A stretch of 36,304 nt of DNA from Opitutales bacterium (GCA_022361075.1 JAKSBQ010000044.1:1-36304), one strand, 5' to 3'; shown: positions 24,820 to 33,381, counted from the first letter of the stretch. Numbers and translations: made by a program. The notes: generated by a model from the letters alone, not told the origin.

Positions 24820-26784
24820 ATGAGTGAATCGAATTTTGAAAGCATTTCTACGGAAAAGCGTATTTTCAATCCATCTTCAGCTTTCAGCGACTCCGCTCGA
24901 GTGCCATCTCTTGAGGACTACAAAACTAAGCATGCGGAAACAATCAGTGACCCAGAATCTTACTGGGCGTCCGTAGCCGGAGAACTTGAGTGGTTCGAAC
25001 CCTGGACAAAGATCCGTGACGAATCCGGTAAGCCCTTTTTGAAATGGTTCGTGGATGGAAAAACCAACATCACTGTCAACTGCATTGATCGTCACATCGC
25101 TGCAGGACAAGGAAATAAAGCGGCCATCATTTGGGAAGGTGAACCTGGTGAATCTGACGCGCGCGTCCTCACCTACTGGGACCTTTATCGTGAAGTCAAT
25201 CGCTGTGCAAACGCACTGAAAAAACTCGGTCTGAAAAAAGGAGATCGCGCGGCGATTTATCTACCCATGATCCCGGAACTGGCGATCACCACTCTCGCTT
25301 GCGCTCGACTGGGAATCATCCACACTGTGATTTTTGCAGGTTTCTCATCCAACTCCATTCGAGATCGCATTGACGATTGCGGAGCTAAGCTCGTGATCAC
25401 GGCCGATGGAGGATGGCGTCGTGGACAAATACTCAACCTCAAATCCATCGTAGATGAAGCCATTATCGACTGCGATTCGGTTACCGATGTCATCATTGTC
25501 AAGCGCGGTCATGGCGACCCATTCCCATGTAAGGTCAAGGAAGGGCGCGACAAGTGGTATCACCGAATCATTCAGGACCAACCCATCCACTGTGAACCTG
25601 AGAAGATGGACTCGGAAGACGTTCTCTTTTTACTCTACACGAGTGGCACCACTGGCAAACCCAAGGGCATCATCCACACTACGGGTGGTTACATGACTTA
25701 CGCCTACGACACCACTCGCAACGTCTTCGACATTCGCCCCGAAGACGTCTACTGGTGCAGTGCGGATATCGGCTGGATCACGGGTCACTCCTACATTTTA
25801 TACGGACCTCTTCTCAATCAAGCAACGGTCGTCATGTACGAGGGTGCACCCAATTGGCCCGACAGCGGTCGCTTTTGGGAGTTGATCGAAAAGTATCGTG
25901 TCACCATCTTCTACACCGCGCCTACTGCCATCCGTGCATTTATGAAATGGGGAGACGAGTGGCCGAAACAAAGAGACCTTTCTTCACTACGCCTGCTCGG
26001 TACAGTTGGTGAACCGATTAATCCTGAAGCCTGGATCTGGTATCATGAACTGATCGGCAATGAGAACTGTCCGATTGTGGACACTTGGTGGCAAACTGAA
26101 ACGGGTGGTATCATGATTTCACCGCTCCCTGGGGCGACTCCTACCAAGCCCGGCAGCGCCACCCTACCGCTTTTTGGAATCGAAGCTGACGTGCTCAACG
26201 AGGAAGGTAACTCAGTCGAAGCGGGTCTTCTGGCCATCAAAAACACCTGGCCCGGTATCATGCGTGGGATCTGGGGCGACGAGCAACGCTATCGCGACAC
26301 CTACTGGTGCAAGTGGGACGGTCAGTATTACTTCCCGGGAGACGGTGCCCGGAAGGACGAAGACGGCTACCTCTGGATTCTTGGTCGCGTGGATGACGTG
26401 GTCAACGTATCCGGCCACCGAATCGGAACCGCCGAACTTGAAAGCATTTTCGTAGGACACTCCAACGTCGTGGAAGCAGCTGTCATCGGCTCTGCTCATG
26501 AGATCAAAGGACAGTGTCTAGTCGCCTTCATCACGCTCAAAGCGGGTGTGGATGCCAGCCCGGAAATCATCGACCAGCTCAATCAACTCGTCATCCAGGA
26601 CATCGGTAAATTCGCAGTTCCGGAGCGCATCATTTTCGCAGCGGACCTGCCGAAGACCCGTTCGGGCAAAATCATGCGTCGTCTTCTCAGAGACATCGCT
26701 GAAGGCCGAACAATGGGGAACGTCACTACACTTGCTGATCCCTCAGTTGTAGAGGCATTGAAACGCCGATACGCCGAGAACTAA
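24820..26784 (+). CDS. acs: Acetyl-CoA synthetase
   Basis: 654-aa AMP-forming acetate:CoA ligase in the cytoplasm (acetate + ATP + CoA to acetyl-CoA). Seen: the AMP-binding P-loop YTSGTTGKPKG at 273-283, WWQTETGG, GRVDDVVNVSGHRIGTAELE, and PKTRSGKIMRR with Lys617, the lysine regulated by acetylation in characterised enzymes. I chose the ATG at 24820 because 654 aa matches the usual length of about 650; a GTG at 24778 would add 14 residues of low-complexity sequence. The gene stands alone, divergent from the LysM lipoprotein gene, and its stop lies 8 bp from the stop of the convergent mreD-like gene. Confidence 0.95.
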   Translation: MSESNFESISTEKRIFNPSSAFSDSARVPSLEDYKTKHAETISDPESYWASVAGELEWFEPWTKIRDESGKPFLKWFVDGKTNITVNCIDRHIAAGQGNKAAIIWEGEPGESDARVLTYWDLYREVNRCANALKKLGLKKGDRAAIYLPMIPELAITTLACARLGIIHTVIFAGFSSNSIRDRIDDCGAKLVITADGGWRRGQILNLKSIVDEAIIDCDSVTDVIIVKRGHGDPFPCKVKEGRDKWYHRIIQDQPIHCEPEKMDSEDVLFLLYTSGTTGKPKGIIHTTGGYMTYAYDTTRNVFDIRPEDVYWCSADIGWITGHSYILYGPLLNQATVVMYEGAPNWPDSGRFWELIEKYRVTIFYTAPTAIRAFMKWGDEWPKQRDLSSLRLLGTVGEPINPEAWIWYHELIGNENCPIVDTWWQTETGGIMISPLPGATPTKPGSATLPLFGIEADVLNEEGNSVEAGLLAIKNTWPGIMRGIWGDEQRYRDTYWCKWDGQYYFPGDGARKDEDGYLWILGRVDDVVNVSGHRIGTAELESIFVGHSNVVEAAVIGSAHEIKGQCLVAFITLKAGVDASPEIIDQLNQLVIQDIGKFAVPERIIFAADLPKTRSGKIMRRLLRDIAEGRTMGNVTTLADPSVVEALKRRYAEN

Positions 26785-26792
26785 TTTCTCAA

Positions 26793-27320
26793 TTAGGGTC
26801 TCCGTGGAGAATGAAAGTCTTCACGGTATCCCCACCACCTGTCCATCTTGTATCCCAAAAGGAATACAAGTGGTAGCACCAGCAATTGCCCACACAACCA
26901 ATCTTGCAAAAAGCGGACGCCAACATAGCCAATGGAGGAATCCCCTCGGGTCATGTGCAACAGCGTCAACCAAACCACGAGAAAGAGGTGAGCGAAAGAC
27001 GCAAACCACAGGTGTTTTGCGAATGTAAAATCATCAGGTTTACTGCTTTCGTAACGCATCCAAACGTGGGTCAAAATCAACGCGGGAATCAACAGTCCTC
27101 TAAATTCGAAAATCTGAGTTTCGATCACGATTCCCGATAACAAGACCAACAAAAAACCCTGTTTCCACGGCAATTTGAAAGCCGGAAAATAAGCGTACAC
27201 CCATAATGCCGGAAAATAGAGTGAACCTACTGCCGCCAAACTGTTCACCTGACGCATGCTCAACCCGAAAGCAGCCAAAATAAGCCCGCCTCTCAGTAGA
27301 AATCGAAGAAAGTCATTCAT
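26793..27320 (-). CDS. mreD: MreD-like rod-shape membrane protein
   Basis: 175 aa with about five or six hydrophobic helices (near 10-25, 30-48, 52-68, 72-88, 103-122, 143-160), the size and topology of MreD, an inner-membrane part of the elongation complex. MreD is poorly conserved, so the call rests mainly on position: last gene of the minus-strand run mreB, mreC, giant repeat gene, then this. The small inverted repeat CTAATT/AATTAG at 26781-26796 spans this stop and that of the convergent acetyl-CoA synthetase gene. No penicillin-binding protein 2 or rodA gene follows. Confidence 0.68.
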   Translation of the reverse strand: MNDFLRFLLRGGLILAAFGLSMRQVNSLAAVGSLYFPALWVYAYFPAFKLPWKQGFLLVLLSGIVIETQIFEFRGLLIPALILTHVWMRYESSKPDDFTFAKHLWFASFAHLFLVVWLTLLHMTRGDSSIGYVGVRFLQDWLCGQLLVLPLVFLLGYKMDRWWGYREDFHSPRRP

Positions 27321-27356
27321 GTCCCAAAACGGAATAAATGCTCAACCCCGTTCCGA

Positions 27357-30300
27357 TCAACCTTCCGCAAATTCGTCGGAGTTCACCCGATTCTTCTCAA
27401 TCTCTTCAAAACGACGTTTGATGTCGTTCAACACCGCTTCGACCTCCGGTTTCACCTTGTTGTCGATCGTTTTCTGAATCATGCTCTCTGTGATTTCCTC
27501 AGCCACACTGCGAGCAGTCTCGCGAGCAGTGGGTGCTGCAATTTGCTGTGAATACTCCTTCGCGGTCTGTCTCGCAAACTCCTCAGCAATTACCTGGGCT
27601 TTGTCAACAGCCACCTTTTGCGCTACACGTTCCGCTTGCTCTGAAGCGATTCTGCGAGTTTCTTCATTCGCTACCTCCCGAACAAGATCGGGAAGAATCC
27701 TGGCCGACATTTCAGTCACCACTGGCATCGCGTTTTCGCGAATCGTCTGTCGGATGAGCCCTGAAGACTCTCCCTCGAGTACTTTCATCGCCTGCTCACG
27801 AATCAAATCTGTCAAAATCTCTTCGGTGAGGCGGGTTGCGGTGTTCTCTGCTGAGTCCTTTGCAACCTGTTCAGCAATGCTTTTTGCAGTCGTCTCTGCG
27901 ATGGACTGTGCGATCGCCGGAACGGTCTCTTCAGAAATCTGTGTAGCGGTTCTTTCAGCAATAGCTTTGCCCTCAGTTTGCGCGACATTCGTCGCGATCT
28001 CCTCTGTGACTTCCCTCGCCACTTCCTTCGAAGTCGTTTCAGCAATTTCGGAAGAAATGCGTTCGGTCACGATTCTTGCGACGTTGGAAGCCTGTTCAGT
28101 CGCCACATCAGCTGCAACTTCTTCAGCCGTTCGCTGAGCAACTTCCTCTGCCTTGGCTCTTCCACTTTGGTTCGCAATTGCCTGAGCGATCTCCTCAACA
28201 ATCAACGGAGTTTTCTCCGTAGCAATCTGCTCGGCAATTTCCTGGGCTATCCGTTCCGAGATCTCCTCAGATTTATTCTGAATGGTCGCTTTCCCGTCAT
28301 TTTCGACCAGTTCCAAAACCCTCGGCTCTGTGAATTCACGAACGAACGACTCGAATTGCTCCCCGAGCAATTGATCCACCTGTTCCTCAACATAGGATCG
28401 GGTCACCTGTTTAACCACTCCTGGAGTCTGCGATTCCGCAATTGCTCGAATCGAATCTTCAGCGTATTCTTTGGAAATGGATTCCGCAATCTCTGTCGCT
28501 TTCGCGCGAGCGGTCTCTTCCGCCACTCGAGATGCAATTTCGGTAGTCAGTTGAGTAGCGAGTTCTTTTGAAGTATTTTCAGCGATCTCTTGAGCAATCG
28601 GATCTGCCAACTCGCGAACTCGTTGCTCCGCATGTTGGCTCGCTAAAAACGGTACCGTTTCTCGAACCAACGATTCAGTGAGATCGACCGCCATACGTTC
28701 GCCGATCTGACGGGCAGTATCTTCTGCCACTTCTTTGGCAACTTCTTCAGATGTCTGTCGCGCAACCGGGGTTCCGACCTCACGGGCGAGGTCTTCCATC
28801 ATCACCGCTCCTTTCTCTGAAGCGATCGCCTCCAAAATCGGCTTTCCGACAGCATCCCCATTTTCACTCAAAAATTGATCCGCAAATTCTCTTAAAAACT
28901 CACCGAGTTTTTCATCAGAGACAGACTCTACATGCTCCCTGGCGAATTGCTTCACGAAAGGTTCAGTCACTTCGTTAGCGATCGGGCTGACGATTTCCTG
29001 GGCAAATCGCTCTGCTGCATCTCTTGCAAAATCAGGAACCAACCGCGCCACCACTGCTTTGGTCTCCGCTTCTGCGACTTCATTGGCTTTTGCACGAGTG
29101 ACTTCTTCTGAAACTTCCTTTGCGATCGGTTCAGATACCGATTTAGCAACGCCCTCTGCTGTCTCGTTTGCAATGCGATCCGCAGTCTCCGCCGCGATCG
29201 AATTCGCCGCTTCCACTGCCGCTTCGCTAGCGATCTTAGTCGCAACTTCGTTCGCAACTCTGTCGATCACTTCTCGGGCAGATTCCTCGGCTACCTCACG
29301 AGCCATCTGACCCGCGACTTCTTCGACAATCGCAGGGCTCTGATCACGAGCGACTTCTGCAGCGACCAGATCCGCAGTTTTTCGAACGACGTCCTCTGAA
29401 ATGGGTTTGGCGATGATCCGTGTGATCTCAGTCGCGACTTCGCGAGTCACTTCTTCCGATTTCTTCTCCGCAATCTCGCGGGCTACTGTTTCGGTGATGC
29501 GTTTCGCCTCTTCTCTGGCACTGTCCTCGGCATATTCCTTGGCATGCTGAATCGCCATCTCACGAGCGATCGGCTCGGCAATTTTAAGAGCGATCTCCTC
29601 AGTTTTCCGATAAGCGATACGCTCGGCAACCTCCCTCGCAGTCTCTTTGGACACGATTTCAGCTACGGTCTCAGCGACTCTGACTGCTGCAGGGCCCGCT
29701 TTTTGGTAGGCTTCTTTTTGACCGGCTTCACGGGCCGCCTCGGCAATCGTCTCACTTGCAACACGCTCGGCGACATCGTTAGCCGCTTTTTGGGCAATTT
29801 CGGTCGCAATCCGCGTGGCGACTTCGTCAACAACCTGCACCGAACTCTTACGGGAAACTTCTTCTGAAACCTCGATTGCGTTCTTAACTGCCGTGTTTCT
29901 GGCAACCTCCGAAGCAATTTCACGACTCACGACCTTGGCCATTTTGGCTGCTTCGATCTCAGACAGATCGGTCGCAATCTGTTGAGCAGTATCACGAGCA
30001 ATTTTTTCCGAAACCTCCCGGGCAACTTCGACGGAGAAATCCTTAAGCTGAGTCTCAGCGATTTCGCGTGCGATCGTTTCGACGTAACTTTTCGAAGTTT
30101 CTGTCGCAATCTGGCTCGCAGTCGCCTCCGCCGATTTACGGGCCGCTGATCTGGCGATTTCGTTTGCGATAGACTCAGCAGTCAACGTCGCCACAGAGTG
30201 GGAAACCTGTCGGGAAACAGTTTCGGCAACTTCTCTTGCTTTCGGTTCCGCGACTTCGTGTGCGTTTTTCTGCACAAGCTCACGAGTCATCACCTCCACG

Positions 30301-31367
30301 CTATTGCGCAGCATGAGGTCCAGCATCTCATCGCTCACACGATCTGCCAACTCACCTTTGGAAAGCGTAATTGGAGTAGTTTCGGGTGTAGGTGCTTTAG
30401 CAAGAATTTCCTCCGCAACCAATCGAGCCGTGGTTTCAGCTTTTTCAAGAATTTCCTGCTCCTTTTCGGCACTGAGTGCTTCAGCTACCGGGACTGGAGG
30501 CTCCGGGTCGGGTTGCTCTTCAACCTCTGGCTCAGGTTCAGGGGCCAATTCGGCGATCTCCTCTGGTTCGGGCTCGGACTCCTCTAAAACTTCTTCGGAT
30601 GTTTCTTCCTCTACAACCTCAGCTTCAGGATCGAATGAGAGTGGTTCCGAGGCTTCTTCAACTGGTACATCCTCGATCGCAGTGGATTCTTCTTCCTCAG
30701 CTTTCATTTCCTCCGGATTATCAATGATCGGGCTCGCATAGGCCTCAGCATCGATCTCAACCGGTTCTGGCTCCTCCTCAGTAGTTTCCTCCTCGATCTC
30801 TTCTTCGGGAACAGCTTCCTCCTCGATGACTGGCGCTTCCTCCGCGACCGCCATCGGTTCGGGTTCTTCATCAGGTTCGGAAAGGGATACGTCCAGTGTG
30901 CCTTCTTCGAAAGAAGCAACCTCTTCCGACTCAGGTTCCTGCTCGGGTTGAGGTTCCTCATCCACTACCTCCGGCTCTTCTTGAGCTTCGGCCTCAGGTT
31001 CTTCGCCATCGTCCGAAAATACATCCACACCTGTCGGAACACTCGAATCATCTTCAGCGTCAGGAGTAGGTTGAGAGGCTGCAGCCGTACCGATCATTTC
31101 TTCTTCCGCCTCTTCTTCATGAGCGGGTTCTTCGATCGTTTCCTCAGGTTCCGGAGCATCAATTTCCATTTCCTGCCAAGGCGGGTCTTCTTCAGCGGTA
31201 TAACTGACAGGAAGTATCATCACTTCGTCATCCAGCTGCTTGGTTTTCATATCCGCCGCTTCATCCAAAGTAACGGTATTGTCCTTAACATCACCGTTAA
31301 TGGAGACCCACCAGCTGTCCTCAACCTCATTTTCAGCTAGCCAGGTGCGAAGTTCCTCCAATTTCAT
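27357..31367 (-). CDS. Giant tetrad-repeat protein encoded within the mre operon
   Basis: 1336 aa, not recognised as a named family. Three parts. (1) Residues 1-68: a small compact domain (SWWVSINGDV ... LPV ... DPPWQEM), faintly GYF_2-like; that comparison is my inference. (2) About 69-310: an acidic, Pro/Val/Glu-rich and probably disordered linker. (3) 338-1313: 244 consecutive four-residue units of the form x-x-[VI]-A (REVA, ETVA, ERIA, EEVA), with no insertion or deletion of register. In 236 of the units (370-1313) position 4 is Ala in 136 by my count and otherwise Ser, Thr, Val, Gly, Ile, Leu, Met or Phe; it is never charged in any of the 244. A 23-residue end follows. There is no signal peptide or membrane helix, so it is cytoplasmic. 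It starts 80 bp after mreC and ends 36 bp before the mreD-like gene. It is probably helical, but a period of 4.0 is not a standard coiled coil. Confidence 0.9.
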   Translation of the reverse strand: MKLEELRTWLAENEVEDSWWVSINGDVKDNTVTLDEAADMKTKQLDDEVMILPVSYTAEEDPPWQEMEIDAPEPEETIEEPAHEEEAEEEMIGTAAASQPTPDAEDDSSVPTGVDVFSDDGEEPEAEAQEEPEVVDEEPQPEQEPESEEVASFEEGTLDVSLSEPDEEPEPMAVAEEAPVIEEEAVPEEEIEEETTEEEPEPVEIDAEAYASPIIDNPEEMKAEEEESTAIEDVPVEEASEPLSFDPEAEVVEEETSEEVLEESEPEPEEIAELAPEPEPEVEEQPDPEPPVPVAEALSAEKEQEILEKAETTARLVAEEILAKAPTPETTPITLSKGELADRVSDEMLDLMLRNSVEVMTRELVQKNAHEVAEPKAREVAETVSRQVSHSVATLTAESIANEIARSAARKSAEATASQIATETSKSYVETIAREIAETQLKDFSVEVAREVSEKIARDTAQQIATDLSEIEAAKMAKVVSREIASEVARNTAVKNAIEVSEEVSRKSSVQVVDEVATRIATEIAQKAANDVAERVASETIAEAAREAGQKEAYQKAGPAAVRVAETVAEIVSKETAREVAERIAYRKTEEIALKIAEPIAREMAIQHAKEYAEDSAREEAKRITETVAREIAEKKSEEVTREVATEITRIIAKPISEDVVRKTADLVAAEVARDQSPAIVEEVAGQMAREVAEESAREVIDRVANEVATKIASEAAVEAANSIAAETADRIANETAEGVAKSVSEPIAKEVSEEVTRAKANEVAEAETKAVVARLVPDFARDAAERFAQEIVSPIANEVTEPFVKQFAREHVESVSDEKLGEFLREFADQFLSENGDAVGKPILEAIASEKGAVMMEDLAREVGTPVARQTSEEVAKEVAEDTARQIGERMAVDLTESLVRETVPFLASQHAEQRVRELADPIAQEIAENTSKELATQLTTEIASRVAEETARAKATEIAESISKEYAEDSIRAIAESQTPGVVKQVTRSYVEEQVDQLLGEQFESFVREFTEPRVLELVENDGKATIQNKSEEISERIAQEIAEQIATEKTPLIVEEIAQAIANQSGRAKAEEVAQRTAEEVAADVATEQASNVARIVTERISSEIAETTSKEVAREVTEEIATNVAQTEGKAIAERTATQISEETVPAIAQSIAETTAKSIAEQVAKDSAENTATRLTEEILTDLIREQAMKVLEGESSGLIRQTIRENAMPVVTEMSARILPDLVREVANEETRRIASEQAERVAQKVAVDKAQVIAEEFARQTAKEYSQQIAAPTARETARSVAEEITESMIQKTIDNKVKPEVEAVLNDIKRRFEEIEKNRVNSDEFAEG
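27429..30356 (-). repeat. 12-bp-period coding repeat (244 degenerate tetrad units)
   Basis: This stretch encodes residues 338-1313 of the giant protein as 244 in-register four-codon units. The units are diverged in sequence but constant in length. Segments poorer in Ala, with more Leu/Phe, occur near residues 346-365, 806-860, 982-1030 and 1178-1230, and may divide it into sub-blocks. Confidence 0.9.
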
Positions 31368-31374
31368 GCGTGAA

Positions 31375-31402
31375 ACGATAAAAAAACCCTCGCAATAGTC
31401 AA
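31375..31402 (-). promoter_or_regulatory. Candidate promoter of the giant repeat gene
   Basis: On the minus strand TTGACT (31402-31397) and TATCGT (31380-31375) are 16 bp apart, matching 5/6 and 4/6 bases of the sigma-70 consensus. The -10 box ends 7 bases before the ATG, so transcription would begin at or next to the start codon, and no Shine-Dalgarno sequence is present. If real, this gives a leaderless mRNA separate from mreBC read-through. Confidence 0.38.
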
Positions 31403-31447
31403 GGTCGGAGACGTGTGAATAACTTGTCAGTAAGAATCCTAAAATCC

Positions 31448-32266
31448 TTACTCTAAGGGAATTAGAACAGCCACTTCTCTCAGGCTCCTGAGCCCTTCGC
31501 CCAACCGAACCTTCCCTTTGTTAAACAAGCCTTCCATTTCGGGTTCGACCGATTCGAGAATCCCCACTTTCAAACCTGCGCGAAGACTTCCGCTCAGACC
31601 CGTCGTGTAAAGAGTAATCGGATTCTCGTCATTGGGTAAAAGATCACTCGGAATATGCTCCACACTCGCTGCCAAAGGCGACCACGGAGTTTGCCCCATT
31701 CCCTGATAAGCAATGGGACGTGTGTCGTTGGCCGGATTCACTGTAATCCGAAACGAAGGGCTGCTCACGAGGGTGACCGTGCTTTTACTCCCCTCCACTT
31801 TACTGATTTTACCAACCAGGCCTCCGGCGTAGACCACCGCCATCTCCTCTTTCAATCCGTGTCTACTTCCTTTATCAATGACCAAACTATCAAACCATCC
31901 GCTGACCAACCGTTGGCTGACCCTTGCGTAGGCAAATTCATAGTCCCTCACGGGCTCAAACGCCAGAAGACGCTCCATACGGTCCACGTAATGCTCCTGG
32001 TTTTCCTGCTGATGCAGCTTGTTCTGTGCAAGTGAGTTTCTTCGCGAAAGCTGCCTAACATCTCTGAGCAACTGATTTTTGCCTTTCAACCTGAACGCCA
32101 TGTAGTCCTGCGCTTCCCCAACCTTATTTGCCACGACGTCAACGGGAGCGAGAAAGACTTCTGTTCCCCGATAGATGAATGTCTTTATCACCACAGGAAG
32201 AAGAAACCAACCGAGCAGTAACAAAATCCCGAGATAAACAACTCCCCATTTTTTTCCCGCTGGCAT
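31448..32266 (-). CDS. mreC: Rod shape-determining protein MreC
   Basis: 272-aa bitopic inner-membrane protein. Seen: a short cytoplasmic start (MPAGKKWG), one membrane helix at about 9-30, a coiled-coil stretch at about 55-105 rich in Gln/Arg/Leu, then the periplasmic beta domains (ARVSQRLVSGWFDSLVIDKG and GLVGKISKVEGSKSTVTLVS are typical MreC segments). It links cytoplasmic MreB to periplasmic synthesis enzymes. It starts 50 bp after mreB, and the giant repeat gene begins 80 bp after its stop, where mreD would normally follow. Confidence 0.92.
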   Translation of the reverse strand: MPAGKKWGVVYLGILLLLGWFLLPVVIKTFIYRGTEVFLAPVDVVANKVGEAQDYMAFRLKGKNQLLRDVRQLSRRNSLAQNKLHQQENQEHYVDRMERLLAFEPVRDYEFAYARVSQRLVSGWFDSLVIDKGSRHGLKEEMAVVYAGGLVGKISKVEGSKSTVTLVSSPSFRITVNPANDTRPIAYQGMGQTPWSPLAASVEHIPSDLLPNDENPITLYTTGLSGSLRAGLKVGILESVEPEMEGLFNKGKVRLGEGLRSLREVAVLIPLE

Positions 32267-32316
32267 CTTTTGATTTTCGGTTAGTTCAGTAGATGAATTG
32301 CACGATCCAAAAGCCC

Positions 32317-33381
32317 TCAGATCATGTTCTCAGTCGCTTTTTTATATTCGAGGAGCAGCTCCACATTCTCCAATGCGATTCCTGCTCCGCTGGCTACAGC
32401 GGTCAATGGGTCCTCAGCGACAAGCACTGGCAGTCCGGTGATCTCGCTGAGGTAGGTATCCAACCCTCTCAACAATGCACCCCCTCCAGCCAGAAAAAAT
32501 CCGCGATCGACCAAATCAGAGGACAACTCAGGCGGGCAAATTTCGAGGGCTTTACGAATCATAGTGGTGATCTCCTGAAGGGTTCCGCTAAGTGCTTTGC
32601 GGATCTCCTGAGAGGTGATGTTCACCATACGCGGAAGCCCTGCCACCGAGTCCTGCCCTCGAACCTCCATCTTCAACTCCTTGTCGAGCTTGTAGGCAGA
32701 GCCGATTCGTATCTTGATCTCCTCAGCAGTGCGCTGACCGATATTCAGAGTGTATTTTTGCTTGAGAAAATTGATAATGGCATCATCCATCTCGTCGCCA
32801 CCGACCCGAATGCTTCTCTTGAGCACGATGCCCGAAAGCGAAATAATCGCAATCTCAGTGGTCCCACCTCCAATATCGACAATCATGTTGGCCGATGCTT
32901 CGTCTATCGGAAGGCCTGCTCCAATCGCCGCCACAAAGGGCTCCTCAAGCAACACCACACTGCGCGCGCCCGCATTGTAGGCACTTTCCTCCACCGCCCG
33001 TCGTTCCACTTTGGTGATCCCACTAGGCACAGCGATGACCACCCGTGGACCTCCAATGCTGAATTGAGAATCCACCTTACGGATGAACCGCCGCAGCATT
33101 TCTTCACAAGCTTCAAAGTCGGAGATCACCCCGTCCTTCAGCGGTCGCACCGCTCGAAGATTTCCCGGAGTTCGCCCAAGCATCTTCTTCGCCTCGTCAC
33201 CGACCTGGTGCACCTTGCGGGTGAAGACGTCCACTGCGACCACACTCGGCTCCCTTACGACGATTCCCTTATCTTTCACGTAGATGAGGGTATTGGCCGT
33301 GCCTAGATCGATACCGATGTCTTTTGAAAATAAGCCGAACACAATGAACAAGTGAGCGAGAGAATCTGCAACTCGCATCAT
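32317..33381 (-). CDS. mreB: Rod shape-determining actin-like protein MreB
   Basis: 354-aa actin-fold ATPase that polymerises under the membrane and directs elongation. Seen: phosphate-1 loop IGIDLGTANTLIYVK; connect region; phosphate-2 loop MIVDIGGGTTEIAI; adenosine motif FFLAGGGALLRGLD. The N-terminus has about 20 residues before the first strand, including the hydrophobic DSLAHLFIVFGLF, longer than in E. coli and probably the membrane-binding helix. Start choice: an ATG at 33381 (with another ATG immediately after) lies 10-12 bases downstream of AAAGGTGGTG, a fair Shine-Dalgarno sequence; the GTG at 33396 falls inside it. First gene of the mre operon. Confidence 0.95.
   Translation of the reverse strand: MMRVADSLAHLFIVFGLFSKDIGIDLGTANTLIYVKDKGIVVREPSVVAVDVFTRKVHQVGDEAKKMLGRTPGNLRAVRPLKDGVISDFEACEEMLRRFIRKVDSQFSIGGPRVVIAVPSGITKVERRAVEESAYNAGARSVVLLEEPFVAAIGAGLPIDEASANMIVDIGGGTTEIAIISLSGIVLKRSIRVGGDEMDDAIINFLKQKYTLNIGQRTAEEIKIRIGSAYKLDKELKMEVRGQDSVAGLPRMVNITSQEIRKALSGTLQEITTMIRKALEICPPELSSDLVDRGFFLAGGGALLRGLDTYLSEITGLPVLVAEDPLTAVASGAGIALENVELLLEYKKATENMI

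Noticed and set aside
27481-28137. Plus-strand open frames antisense to the repeat gene (also 27978-28571, 29544-29867, 30304-30741)
   Set aside because: They are reverse-strand images of the 12-bp codon period, which keeps other frames free of stops. Their Ser/Arg/Ala- or Leu/Arg/Phe-rich content mirrors the repeat and shows no independent features.
27429-30356. 12-bp periodicity considered as a non-coding minisatellite
   Set aside because: The units are conserved at protein level and diverged in DNA, with one intact 1336-codon frame, so selection is on the protein.
32293-33306. 337-codon plus-strand frame opposite mreB
   Set aside because: It lies almost wholly antisense to a clear mreB gene with all actin-fold motifs, and its own translation has no recognisable domain.
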